From contig CAJNDS010001158.1 of NCBI GenBank assembly GCA_905221605.1, forward strand, positions 701,250 through 765,249: 64,000 nucleotides of DNA, given 5' to 3'. Under the pieces are notes generated by a model. That model was not told the DNA's origin, ran no database searches, and was given only the letters and a program-made list of their open reading frames with translations. Of this stretch, positions 23,108 to 33,063 are shown piece by piece. The stretch comes from Symbiodinium natans (taxonomy: Eukaryota; Sar; Dinophyceae; Suessiales; Symbiodiniaceae). The first letter of the stretch is position 1; each line of letters opens with the position of its first letter. A program made the translations under genes and the position numbers.

Positions 23108-24048
23108 CCATATTAGGCCAGTTGCAAAAGCGATTTCCGGATCTCAAGTTGTTCTCTGGACCGTGATTGCGAACTACGGTTTCAGTTCTTGAGCTAGGGA
23201 TTCTGTGTTTTTTTTCGGGAGTTCCCCGTCTTGACCAGCTCCTGAGCAGGATTTTTTCTACAGGTTCAGCAGGATGGCTCAAACTTGAAAAATGAACATG
23301 TAAGCGGCTCCAGCAAACCAGCCAAAGAACGAACCTACGCTGTTCATTAGGTGCATGAAGTCACGCTTGTTTTGGAAGAAGGACACCTGGTTCTGCCGTG
23401 CACGGCAACTGTTGGAAACTGTCGAGGTGTTGACCTCTCGCATGAAGAAAAACCGTATGTCCAGCAAACCGCACTGTTTAAGCAGGTGTAGATGTGGAAC
23501 GGACGACTTCTTAAGACCCTTATCACTTTTATATGCCGAATGTTGTGGAGCTGTATATATGCAGAAGTTGTTTCGAGATTTGTTGTCCATTTTTGCATCA
23601 TCTTCATACGCCCGATGCTAATGCTCTGCGGTTCTGCACGCGTCTCAACTTGCCAGTCAGACCTTAAAGCCTCAGATGCTGAGACGTTATAAGGTCTTAC
23701 TCCAAAGAACTGCACTCCTAAGTTGAACAACACAAGCACAACATAACAAGAAGCGAGCCCTTAACCCTAATACCCTAAACCGGGGGGGGGGGGGGTGCCA
23801 GGAAGCCGGGAGTGTGGAGCGCCGACGCCCAGGGAATGACCCAACTGCAGCGAACAAGCACTCAGTCTCAGAACTGATGGAACTGTGGCTAACTCTGAGT
23901 GAGTCAAGCATGGGCGCATTCTCGACGATTCCTTTCTGGCTCGAAGAAACCAGCTGTTTCGATTCCGCACGAAGAAGACCTGAAGTTCATAGCCCTGGAC
24001 CCTTAGGCCTTAAGCTCATGGTTAGACACCTCATGCCTGCGTCAACAT

Positions 24049-24132
24049 TCGCACACACACACACATACACCCATGCACGCACGCACGCACGCACACGCCC
24101 ACTCACACGCACACCCTCACGCACACGCACGC
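24049..24132. repeat. (CA)n/(CACG)n tract
   Basis: CA dinucleotides, then CACG tetramers, then mixed CACACGC units. Confidence 0.93.
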
Positions 24133-24861
24133 AAGTAGTACACATTACTACATTACTCTTGTGTCTGCGGGCTTCTTTTGCAGCTCAATTGCAGCGCAGC
24201 CGGCAGTTGAAGCAGTTCATTCTCGACTGCCACTTGCGCAGCATTTTTGCAGGGAGACTTTGGCGAGCTTTGTGTTGAGGTTGAGGGTACGACTGCGAGC
24301 AAACGTCGGTTTGTGACAAGTCGCAGCAGATCTTGGCCCCATGCGCAGATCCCCAGTTCCCCCTAAACCCTAAACCCTACACCCTAAACCCTACACCCTA
24401 ACGTAGATTCATCCGAAGCATGGAGCAGGAGAGCTCCAGGCATGCGCAGTCATGGCTTTGGCCATGGATCCTTTGGTACAGTGTGCACTGCAGTGCAATG
24501 CCACTATCAAGCGGTGGGACATGTCGTTCATGTTTGTGTGGGAGAGGAACAACCGGTGTTATGAAAACAGGAGAATTTGTGCTCAGCTTTTTCGGGCTCT
24601 GAGTAGATGAAGGCTAACCTTTTGGCTCTGCATCTCGCTTTAGACATTGGTGGAGGTGGTGCGGTTCCCGCACATGTGGCTTATGGACCACAATTCGTTC
24701 AGATGTTTGGGAAGCATGCGTGGCAAGAGTCCAGGTTTCCAACATATCCTTCGCCCACGGAGCGGGTCGACTCTTGAATGGAAAGTTTTGTGGTACTGTC
24801 AGTTGCCAACCAGTCTTCCTGCGCTAGCTATATTAAGTTCAGAGCTTGCTCCATGCAGGCC

Positions 24862-25000
24862 CTGAACCCTAAACCCTAAACCCTAAGCCCTAAGCCCTAA
24901 GCCCTAAACCCTAAACCCTAAACCCTAAACCCGAAACCCTAAACCCTAAACCCTAAACCCTAAACCCTAAACCCTAAACCCTAAACCCTAAACCCTAAAC
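24862..25000 (-). repeat. CCCTAAA array abutting the spliced leader
   Basis: About 19 units of CCCTAAA, mostly perfect, with CCCTAAG variants at 24885-24905 and one CCCGAAA. The array runs without a gap into the DinoSL of the retrogene. Confidence 0.95.
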
Positions 25001-25020
25001 CGTAGCCATTTTGGCTCAAG
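24999..25020 (+). other. Genomically encoded dinoflagellate spliced leader (DinoSL), complete 22 nt
   Basis: The sequence runs ACCGTAGCC, then ATTTTGGCTCAAG: the full DinoSL with A at the variable first position. In dinoflagellates this leader is added to mRNAs in trans. Finding it in DNA directly upstream of an ORF marks a cDNA copied back into the genome. It is not an SL RNA gene, because no GT donor or SL-RNA intron follows. Its first two bases overlap the end of the CCCTAAA array. Confidence 0.93.
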
Positions 25021-25034
25021 CTGTTTTGCTCAAG
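25021..25034 (+). other. Decayed relic of an older spliced leader
   Basis: CTGTTTTGCTCAAG directly follows the intact leader and directly precedes the ATG. Against the last 15 nt of DinoSL (CCATTTTGGCTCAAG) it has two substitutions and one deletion. Relics starting at that point are expected when the AG inside CCGTAG of a genomic leader is reused as trans-splice acceptor. This implies an earlier round of retroposition. Confidence 0.75.
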
Positions 25035-26183
25035 ATGGGGCATAGGGTAGAGGGGGAGCCTGTGGTAGAACACCAGGGACAGCTAGCGCTGCTGAAAGGA
25101 GCGGTTCAGTATATCGGCGGATGTTTGGAGGGACTCGCAGACCGCATCGACGGGATCGTACATCAGGATCTTCGTAAGGTGCTGCGGTCGGTATCTAAAG
25201 CTGGTCTCGATCCGGAGCTCGTGATAGCAGCTGCCAAAGGAGAGCTTAGCCTGGATGACATACCACATGACATACCGAAACGCTTGAGGATCGCTTATGC
25301 CCGGCTTAGTGACAGCGTTGACCAAGTCTCTGACAGAGCCAAGGTGATGGCCGGAACAGCTATGCGAGCACTCGCCGAATGTGTTGGGTACAAGCCAGAA
25401 AAGGCATTCGGCAAAGATGGGGTCACGGACGACACGTTTCGACTCGGTTTGAAGCGAAGTGAAGACCTAGCTGTCTCTGTCCTCACCGATGAGGTTGCAG
25501 TTGCGTACTTGTTGTCGAACGTTCAAAACCTCACATGCAAGTCCCACAGTCTCGAAAGGCAGTCACAAGAAGTTCTTTCGGCGCACCTGGCTGCTAGCAC
25601 TGGGTTCTTTTCCCAGGGCTTCTTGGAGTTGCCCCCCAACGTCGAAGCAAGCACGCGTATTCCGCTCGAGGCAACTAAGCCTTATCTAAAGGACTTCATG
25701 GCTGCGCAAGCTGTTTCAGAGGGATTGAAGACACGCGGAAACCCGTACCCGAGAATAACCAAGCTTCACGCCGGACGAGAAGACAGTAGCATCGAGTCCT
25801 GCAGAACAGAGCCTTTCCCTGGGTTCAAGTCAGCACTGCTGTTGCTGCAAGGTGTAGAGCGACATTGCCTGGTGGATGAAGTACACTTTATTCGGCTTGG
25901 GTTCGGAGGTTCGCCAGTTGTAGCCGCTCTTCCGAGAGTATGGGCTGAGCGTCTTGCCAAAAGCCTCGTTGGTATGAAACTGTTGCCCTATGTCCATGGC
26001 ATGTACGGAAGCTGCTGCGGTCCATCAACCCTAGATGCTCTTAAGGTCAGTGACGAGAAAAGTCCGAATGCGAACGCAGATCGCTGGACGGAGTTGGGCC
26101 TCAAGCTATATGACGGTGATGGAGTCTGTGAGGGATTCCTAGACGTTGACCTCCGTCGCCGGGATTCATCACCAGGCTCTTAG
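25035..26183 (+). CDS. Intronless SL-bearing retrogene, unknown protein (382 aa)
   Basis: One uninterrupted frame of 383 codons including stop, by far longer than chance here. The start is the ATG right after the tandem spliced-leader remnants, so the 5' leader region is only 36 nt. A TTG upstream in the same frame lies inside the leader and is not a start. I do not recognise the family. Visible: mostly soluble and helical in the first 150 residues (GAVQYIGGCLEGLADRIDGI; IPKRLRIAYARLSDSVDQVS), no signal peptide, no clear membrane span, a Cys/Gly turn MYGSCCGPSTLDAL near residue 320, and an acidic C-terminal stretch. No intron-like elements and no telomere-like repeats interrupt it. The intact frame fits a functional or recent copy. 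Only the 5' leader is diagnostic; no function is claimed. Confidence 0.85.
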   Translation: MGHRVEGEPVVEHQGQLALLKGAVQYIGGCLEGLADRIDGIVHQDLRKVLRSVSKAGLDPELVIAAAKGELSLDDIPHDIPKRLRIAYARLSDSVDQVSDRAKVMAGTAMRALAECVGYKPEKAFGKDGVTDDTFRLGLKRSEDLAVSVLTDEVAVAYLLSNVQNLTCKSHSLERQSQEVLSAHLAASTGFFSQGFLELPPNVEASTRIPLEATKPYLKDFMAAQAVSEGLKTRGNPYPRITKLHAGREDSSIESCRTEPFPGFKSALLLLQGVERHCLVDEVHFIRLGFGGSPVVAALPRVWAERLAKSLVGMKLLPYVHGMYGSCCGPSTLDALKVSDEKSPNANADRWTELGLKLYDGDGVCEGFLDVDLRRRDSSPGS

Positions 26184-28631
26184 CTGAGGATCAGAGGGAG
26201 CTCGAGAACGAAGTGCCTTGGCTTAGAGCACCGCACGAAAAGTCCCAAAGCAGCTGCGTGACGGGGGCCACCACGCATGGTGTGAGTCAACGGCCTGGCA
26301 ACCCGGCACTCACCTATGATCCAGACAGGGACAGACTCCGCCGCATGGCCCGGCTGGAAGTAGAACAACCTCAAACAACCCCAGCCCCTATTCCCCCCCT
26401 CAAAAGAGCCAAAACGATGCCGGCAGCACTGCCGAGCAGAGATTGCTGACACGCCCCTCTAAATCCCCACCCTAACCATGGAAATACCCGATCCAGAGGG
26501 GATGAGATTGCTAATTCGCCCTAACTCAAAGTAGGATGCACTGACCAATTCACTGCCGTGACCCGAATACCCTGCATCGTGACATTGTTTGTGCACACCT
26601 GCATGCAATCACAGACGTGGCCTAACGTGGTATAGGACGTTGTTACAGGCTCTCGCCACCGCTCTGCCTCACCTGCCGTGATACGGTACAGCGACATCAT
26701 GTTGTCCCTGCATGTTGCAATGTCATGTTGTGCCCTGCATATGCACCATGTCCAACAGTCATGTGCTGTCTTTAAGGGCTTCCGCCACCGCCATGCCTGC
26801 AGACACTACGAAACACGTCGACGAAGAAGGCTGCACCCTGAAGGTTTGCGCCATCCCCTCTCAAAAAAAAAACTAACCGACCCGGCCTGTGACAAATGCC
26901 GCCCGGCAGTACTGGGACTGCATGAGGATGTCATGCTGTTTTCTGCATGTTACGGTGTCATGTAGTCACTTTCAATCATGTGCTGTTCTTAAAGGCTCCA
27001 GCCACCGCCATGCCAATACATGCCAGCCATGTTAGGACCTGCATGTTACGATGTCGTGATATGACTTGCACGCTGTGGTCCGCCTTACAGCCATGTACTA
27101 TCCTTACAGGCTCCCGCCACCGCCATGCCGGCACAGGCATATGGCCAGTGTGATACACATCGACGACGAAGGCTGCACCACAATGGCTTGCGCCAAAAAA
27201 AAACAAAATGAATGACCAACCTCACCCGGAACGACAGGGAAGTGTTGACAAACAAACGACAGGGGAGGATTGACAAATGAATCGAACACACACCCACGCC
27301 CTGGACCTACTCACTTCCTCTCTCCACCTCGACTCTCCGACTCCCCCCTTCTCTATCCTACCCCCCCTATTGTCTATCTCCCCTAACCCTCAAACCCTAA
27401 TTTCCTACTTGATTGATAATTCGTATTTCATAATTTGAAATTCATGGTGTAAACCGAGCTAGCTCAGGGGGATAACACTGCACGTGGATCACCTTGTCTA
27501 CTGTTGACTAAATCTCGAAAGTGTGTCATAGGAGAACTAGGACGTAGGCAAACACGTGCACGTGATCCCCAAAGGGAACAAGAACTTGTCACGCATTGCA
27601 ACGCCTGACATGCCGAGCCCGGAGCCCCGTTTAAGGCTTGCGTGACATCCGTACATTTGCCACAGGCGTGCTTAGATCTAAATGTTGCACCCTGCCACAG
27701 GGATCCGGGCGAATTCCCAGAAGATAAGCAACCGCTAAGGTCCCGCACTTTGAAAACACTCGGGCCCCTGAACACATGTAGCTGTCCAAGTTAGTAAATC
27801 AGTTTGCAGAGTCGCATGCCCCGCCCCCCTTTCAATTGCGCCTAGCCCGGATTCCCAACAATCAATGGCACCCCATGACATGGGCCACAGGCGTGCACAT
27901 ATCTCATCACTTCCTCAATCCAAGGAATCCGGGAGGTCAGGCACGAATGTTTTTGAGTGGTCTTGCACCTTTGAAGGCACAGCCTGACATTTGAAGATGA
28001 ACCGGGCTGCCGAGCAAGCCCTCTCCTGACATACACCTGTAAACATAGAAATGTCGTGAAATGTCATGATGCAGTCCTCACTGACGTCCGAGCCATGAAA
28101 GTTCCCTCCCCTGTAGCCCCCTTTATGTATGCCCCTGTTACTAAATTGTGGAATGACTGTTGATTGCTATCATCCGAGGTAACTTGGTGAGGAACGGTAA
28201 GGCTTAGTATGTACAAAACTGGTGAGCTCTGAAGTAGCGATCCCCCATATTTGATATTTCGCGTCCTATTTACTGGCCGTGCTAGCCGTGCTGTGATCTG
28301 ACCCTTTCTTTGCTGTGTGACAGAGGATCGCGAGGTCAGGCTCCTGCTCTCTCCGAGGGGGACAACCCCCAGGAAAGCCTGACAAGACTAGGTTCTGCCG
28401 GGAGGGATCAATAGCCATCGTTGCCTATCCGGTTAAGGTGCGGGATGGCAATGCTGTTGGGCTTTGGGCTGAGGACATTGATCTCTCCCGCGCGAACCCA
28501 CCATCAATTTCCTACCCTGAATGCCTTCCAGGCAATATCCCTTGGCAGCTGACATGTAGCTGTTGGGTGATTTTCCCACTCCTCCGACCAATTTACCCCG
28601 CATTGCCGTGGCTAGTCGGGTGGCAAAAAAT
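26184..28631. other. Repeat-free-of-TTTAGGG island downstream of the retrogene
   Basis: About 2.4 kb with no telomere-like array (only one short CCCTAACCCTCAAACCCTAA near 27380) and none of the palindromic families seen elsewhere. It contains A-tailed repeat units (26630-27205), a C/T-rich stretch (27290-27390), and two loosely similar segments sharing CCACAGGCGTGC at about 27660 and 27885. It ends in CGGGTGGCAAAAAA next to the long CCCTAAA array. No ORF is convincing. Confidence 0.6.
26630..27205 (+). repeat. Diverged ~100-bp units with A-rich tails
   Basis: The core GGCT[C/T]CCGCCACCGCCATGCC recurs in degenerate form at about 26648, 26777, 26996 and 27110. It is preceded by TGCATGTTNCGATGTCATG-like sequence. 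Two units go on through a CGACGAAGGCTGCACC-like segment and end in A runs (26863-26872 and 27195-27203). The A-runs suggest retroposed, SINE-like copies or repeated 3' ends. No clear internal pol III promoter was found. Confidence 0.55.
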
Positions 28632-28808
28632 AAACCCTAAACCCTAAACCCTAAACCCTAAACCTAAACCCTAAACCCTAAACCCTAAACCCTAAACCCT
28701 AAACCCTAAACCCTAAACCCTAAACCCTAAACCCTAAACCCTAAACCCTAAACCCTAAACCCTAAACCCTAAACCCTAAACCCTAAACCCAAACCCTAAA
28801 CCCTAAAC
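28632..28808 (-). repeat. Longest pure CCCTAAA array in the window
   Basis: About 25 units with only two single-base drop-outs. Same orientation as the array at 24862-25000 on the other side of the retrogene island. Confidence 0.97.
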
Positions 28809-30517
28809 CGGAAACCCTCCAAGAGAGCCCTCCAAGCCTTGAAAGCCCGTGGACAAGGTGCCTTGTTGGCCTTCGCTTTTTGCGGGGACAGTCGACCATA
28901 AGATCGAATCGTGGTGCAGACATGAGGCAATGCATAAACTATTCCATCGTCTGGGCAGGTGCATGAATGCGGCATCGAGTGGATTTTGGGCAACGTTTGG
29001 GAAGGCTTGCGCATGATCAAAAATGCTAGAAGTGGAGAGTTTCTAGCAGCTTTGGGTCTCAGAAGATCAGGGAACAGCATGTAACAGCCGGAGCAACAAG
29101 GCATAACTTGGGGGAGTGCCGGGCTATCGGGAGCCTCCCTTGTGAGTCGTTGTTCTTCGCATCTTTTGATATCTCTCTCACTTGCGAGCTTTGAGCTGTC
29201 ACTCAAGACCCACCCCAATGGGCTTGAATGAAGGACTTAGGGTTCAGGGTTTAGGGTTTAGGGTTTAGGGTTTAGGGTTTAGGGTTAGGGTTTAGGGTGT
29301 GTTTTCCAAATATTTCGGGGAACCTACGACAAGGTTTCAGCCGGAACTAAATCTTGGTCAATCATGTTGCTCTTGGACAGCCAGTTTATCGGGGCCGCGC
29401 ATGCTGTTGCCGAGGATACCCTGGTCTGGCTCGTTTTGGGCCACCACCTCATTTTGCAACGACGACGCTGGCGCACGATGGCTGCAGTTGCGAATGCTAA
29501 TAATGTTAAGCAGCATCCATCGCAAGTGCAAGGGCCGTCAAGATTGTATTTCCACGCGGTTCGCTTTCCTGCGCTGACGATTTGGAATTGGCTTCGGGCT
29601 TTGGGACTTCAGAAAAGTTCCGAAGGGATTGAGCACATCTTTGACCAACAAAAAAACTGTCGCTGCCCCAGCTCAAGGTTCTGGCCGACGGTCAAGAAAT
29701 GTAAAAACCTTGGAAAGAGCAGATTCCCTGCGTAGACAGCCATACCCGAAACCCAAAACCCTAAACCCTAAACCTTCGCCCCGAATAGAACTCTGGGGTT
29801 ACCGGATCCCATGCCGGAAATTCCTTCCGCATGCTGCTCTTCGCATGTCTTGGCAAGGTTTAGGGTTTTAGGGTTTTAGCGGTTTAGGGTTTTGGGGTTT
29901 TAGGGTTTAGGGTTTTAGGCGTTTAGGGTACCGGAGTTGACAGAGGATGCTGTCGGTGTTGCCGCGCTTCAGGATGCTTGGGGTTGAGTGGCAATGCAGA
30001 GTGGCACCAGCTCACCCGAACACAGAATTCCAGAAATCAGGCCCTTGCATCCTGCCCAGGCAAAAGAACAATGGAGCCCAACAAGGCAGTGTCAGCCGGA
30101 TGGTGGGTTTTAATTTTGTACTTTGCACGGATCAAGCCCGAAGACGCGGCCTAAGGCATCAGAAGCCCCCCTATGCGCGCCACCTGCACGGGTTAGAGCC
30201 CTTGTAGGCTTGTTTGCCCCTACCCACGCACCTCGAAAAGTCACGGAGACATGCAGCCGACTGCATTTGTTCGACGCACGACGCACAGAACTGACTTTCG
30301 GATTGGGGGTGCTGGCTTTCAATGCCTTCCACTCTAAACCCTAAACTCTAAACTCTAAACCCTGAACCCTAAACCCAAAACCCTAAGCCCTAAGCCCTAA
30401 GCCCTAAACTCTAAACCCTAAACCCTAAACCCTAATAGCAGCATGAGATGATGTACCCAGCTTGCAGATCGAGCCAGGCACTCCCGGTAGCGACTTGCTC
30501 CCTTGCTTGCTCCATAT

Positions 30518-30593
30518 GGGGGTTTCCGAAATTAGGGGTACCTTACTGGGGTCCTTATCAACGGAGCCCTACCAAGGGAGCCCTACCATTTTC
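30518..30593. mobile_element. Family E element, left half
   Basis: Left end GGGGGTTTCCGAAATTAGGG. The right half is missing; sequence passes into the TTTAGGGG array. Confidence 0.6.
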
Positions 30594-30595
30594 AA

Positions 30596-30852
30596 GGTTT
30601 AGGGTTTAGGGGTTTAGGGGTTTAGGGGTTTAGGGGTTTAGGGGTTTAGGGGTTTAGGGGTTTAGGGGTTTAGGGGTTTAGGGGTTTAGGGGTTTAGGGG
30701 TTTAGGGGTTTAGGTGTTTAGGGGTTTAGGGGTTTAGGGGTTTAGGGGTTTAGGGGTTTAGGGGTTTAGGGGTTTAGGGGTTTAGGGGTTTAGGGGTTTA
30801 GGGGTTTAGGGGTTTAGGGGTTTAGGGGTTTAGGGGTTTAGGGGTTTAGGGG
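30596..30852 (+). repeat. Homogenised TTTAGGGG (8-mer) array
   Basis: After one TTTAGGG unit, about 31 consecutive units of the 8-bp variant TTTAGGGG with a single TTTAGGTG. Other arrays in the window are 7-mers with scattered variants. Confidence 0.95.
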
Positions 30853-30952
30853 CACGAGTTTCGCCTCTTCAGTAAATCTGGTGATGCCCGGCGTGAGACC
30901 TGGATGCAAAAGCGGTTTAGGGTTTTTGGGTTTAGGGTGTTCCTCATGACTT

Positions 30953-31056
30953 GATTGGGGTCCTTATTGAGGGTGCCCGTAAAAATTACCCCCAAAAATA
31001 GTATAATCCATATTGTAATAACCCCCAAAAGCCTACCCCTATTTTCGGAAACCCCA
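30953..31056. mobile_element. Family E element, right part
   Basis: Right end CCTACCCCTATTTTCGGAAA followed by CCCC. The left end abuts TTTAGGG sequence. Confidence 0.6.
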
Positions 31057-31743
31057 ATTGGTTTAGAGTCTATAGGGTAAAGGGTTTACCATTTGGGGGT
31101 CTAGTTTAGGGCCCCCTATGTTCGTGAACCCCCCCGCCCCCCATATGGGGCTTGTGCACAGTTCTTGCAGGCAGTGAGGCTTCCCGGCCTCAGAGCATCC
31201 GCGACGGCAGGCGTGTTGCTTTTGCAGTGGAGGTTTAGGGTTCAGGGCTTAGGGTTGAGGGTTTAGGGCTTGCACCCTTTGATTCCAGCCACCATCCCAC
31301 ATGATGCGATGTGTGGACATGTGCTACAGTAGACCCGCAATCCTGAAACCTATCGCCAACCCTAAACCCTAAACCCTAAACTGGCAAGGCAACCTTCGCT
31401 TCGATGGTCAGACGTGGATGATGACGACTGCTCCTTGCAGGACCTGTCATCTATGGCATGTCGCGTTAGGATCCGGGTTTAGGGTTTAGGGTTTGGGGTT
31501 TAGGGTTTGGGGTTTGGGGTTTAGGGTTTAGGGTGTAGGGTTTAGGGGGCTTACTAGCGTGAAGGAGAAATCGAAGCTGAAGCCCATCTTTACTGAGCTC
31601 AAGTGGGCTGCTTTTGGGATCCTAAACCCTTAACCCACAGCTCAAGGGGATCTTTTGGGCATGTCTTGGCCGCCTTCTCTTGGGAATGGTCGGCTTGTAC
31701 ACAGTTTTCAAGCCTTCAGACTGGTTCGGGAGGCTCCAAAATA

Positions 31744-31881
31744 CCCAGATCTTCCAAAACCCCTGAATGAAGCAATAGACCCTAATTTATACTAAGGATC
31801 CTTATTATGAATTTGGGTCTATACCTTAATTAAGGAATAGACCCTAATTTATACTATCCTTATTGTGAATCAGGGTCTGGG
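31744..31881. mobile_element. Family F element (CCCAGATCTTCCAAAACCCC)
   Basis: 2-bp duplication TA on both sides. The inner ACCCTAATTTATACTA segment is duplicated. The right arm is shortened to GGGTCTGGG. Confidence 0.7.
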
Positions 31882-32150
31882 TACATAGCAGTGTGTGGCC
31901 AAAGGCACCTTCAAAAGGCAAGCTGCAGTGACTCTTGAAGGCCCTTTGCCGTCCCCAAGGTTCAGGGTTTGGGGTTTAGGGTTTAGGGTACAGGGTTTAG
32001 GGCTTAGGGTTCAGGGTTTCGGGTTTCGGGTTTAGGGTCCTGTGCCTTTGTCCAGGAGTTCTGGCGTTGGGCACCTACACCGTGTGAAGCTCTGCCCCTG
32101 CCGGTGACGAGAAGGGATCCTTGTCTCAACCGGCCTGTGCTGTCTCAAAG

Positions 32151-32243
32151 GTTTAGGGTTTAGGGTTTAGGGTTTAGGGTTTAGGGTTTAGGGTTTAGGG
32201 TTTAGGGTTTAGGGTTTAGGGTTTAGGGTTTAGGGTTTAGGGG
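32151..32243 (+). repeat. TTTAGGG array
   Basis: Thirteen perfect units. Confidence 0.95.
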
Positions 32244-32355
32244 GCCATGAGCCCATCACACATCACTGACCCTCATGGAACCCGAGGCTTGGAGTTTGGC
32301 CGTTAAGGTTGAGGGCAAAGGCCTCGCAAAAGCCCGACACCCAAACTTTCATGTT

Positions 32356-32465
32356 CCCAGATCTTCCAAAACCCCTTAATTAAGGAATAGACCCTAATTT
32401 ATACTAAGGATCCTTATTATGAATTAGAGTATATACCTTAATTAATCGGTTTTGGAAGGTCTGGG
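32356..32465. mobile_element. Family F element
   Basis: Arms CCCAGATCTTCCAAAACC and GGTTTTGGAAGGTCTGGG; 2-bp duplication TT. Confidence 0.78.
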
Positions 32466-32602
32466 TTTGAACCCTGAAGGCAGTGGCATGTGCCTTGGGG
32501 CCCATGAGATGCTTTGAGTCTTTGACTGGCCAGCGTTGGCACTCAGCACGAGCCGTGCTGAAGTGTAGGCCTAGGCGACACCACCAAGCTGGGCCTTCGA
32601 CA

Positions 32603-32712
32603 CCCAGATCTGCTAAAACCCCTTAACTAAGGTATATACCCTAATGCATCATAAGCATCCTTAGTATAAATCAGGGTCTACTCCTTAATTAAGGGGTTTT
32701 TTGGAAGATCTG
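32603..32712. mobile_element. Family F element
   Basis: Arms CCCAGATCTGCTAAAACCCC and GGAAGATCTGGG; 2-bp duplication CA. Confidence 0.78.
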
Positions 32713-33033
32713 GGCACTTGCGAGACTGCAGGACCCTCTCTTCGCCTGGGACGCTGCCAGCGCGACGACCAACTCTGACGTTCTTCAACACCAGAGACGT
32801 GGCCTGGCGCATACTCCCTTTGTGGTACTTTACTGTAACTTTAGATCCTTACCTTTTTTGGGTTTATTGGGTTTCTTATTAAGGCAGCTAAAAGTTTAAT
32901 TTATAGCTACCCTCCTGAGTGCAGCCAAGCTCCGGATGTCTTGGGGCGTTCATGGATTTAGGGCTTTGGGGGTTTCGAGTGCCTATTTGAGTGCTGAGCC
33001 GCGAGTGCTGGGTGTCCGCAGTTTGTACGTATG

Positions 33034-33063
33034 ATGATGATGATGATGCTGCTGATGATGATG
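33034..33063. repeat. (GAT)n trinucleotide tract
   Basis: Ten ATG/GCT trinucleotides, followed by A/T-rich sequence with TAATATTG. Confidence 0.9.

Larger units (their letters stand above)
22301..24861. other. Non-genic block between BRF1 and the retrogene
   Basis: Elements at 22420, 22836 and 22995; a CCCTAAA array at 22658-22755 with several drop-outs; a poly-G run at 23779-23793; the (CA)/(CACG) tract; a short array at 24362-24402. Nothing recognised at 23110-23770 and 24410-24860. Confidence 0.6.

Noticed and set aside
24999-25020. SL RNA gene
   Set aside because: No GT donor or SL-RNA body follows; an ORF does.
25011-25034. TTG start for the retrogene inside the leader
   Set aside because: The TTG is part of the spliced leader; the ATG at 25035 directly after it is the natural start.
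27446-27475. tRNA-like box A (TAGCTCAGGGGGATAAC)
   Set aside because: No matching box B at the right distance and no cloverleaf.
27464-27775. Coding ORF in the retrogene 3' region (103 codons, minus)
   Set aside because: Chance length, repeat-derived sequence, no motif.
28632-28808. Chromosome end (telomere)
   Set aside because: Arrays are short, internal, in both orientations and scattered over the whole window.
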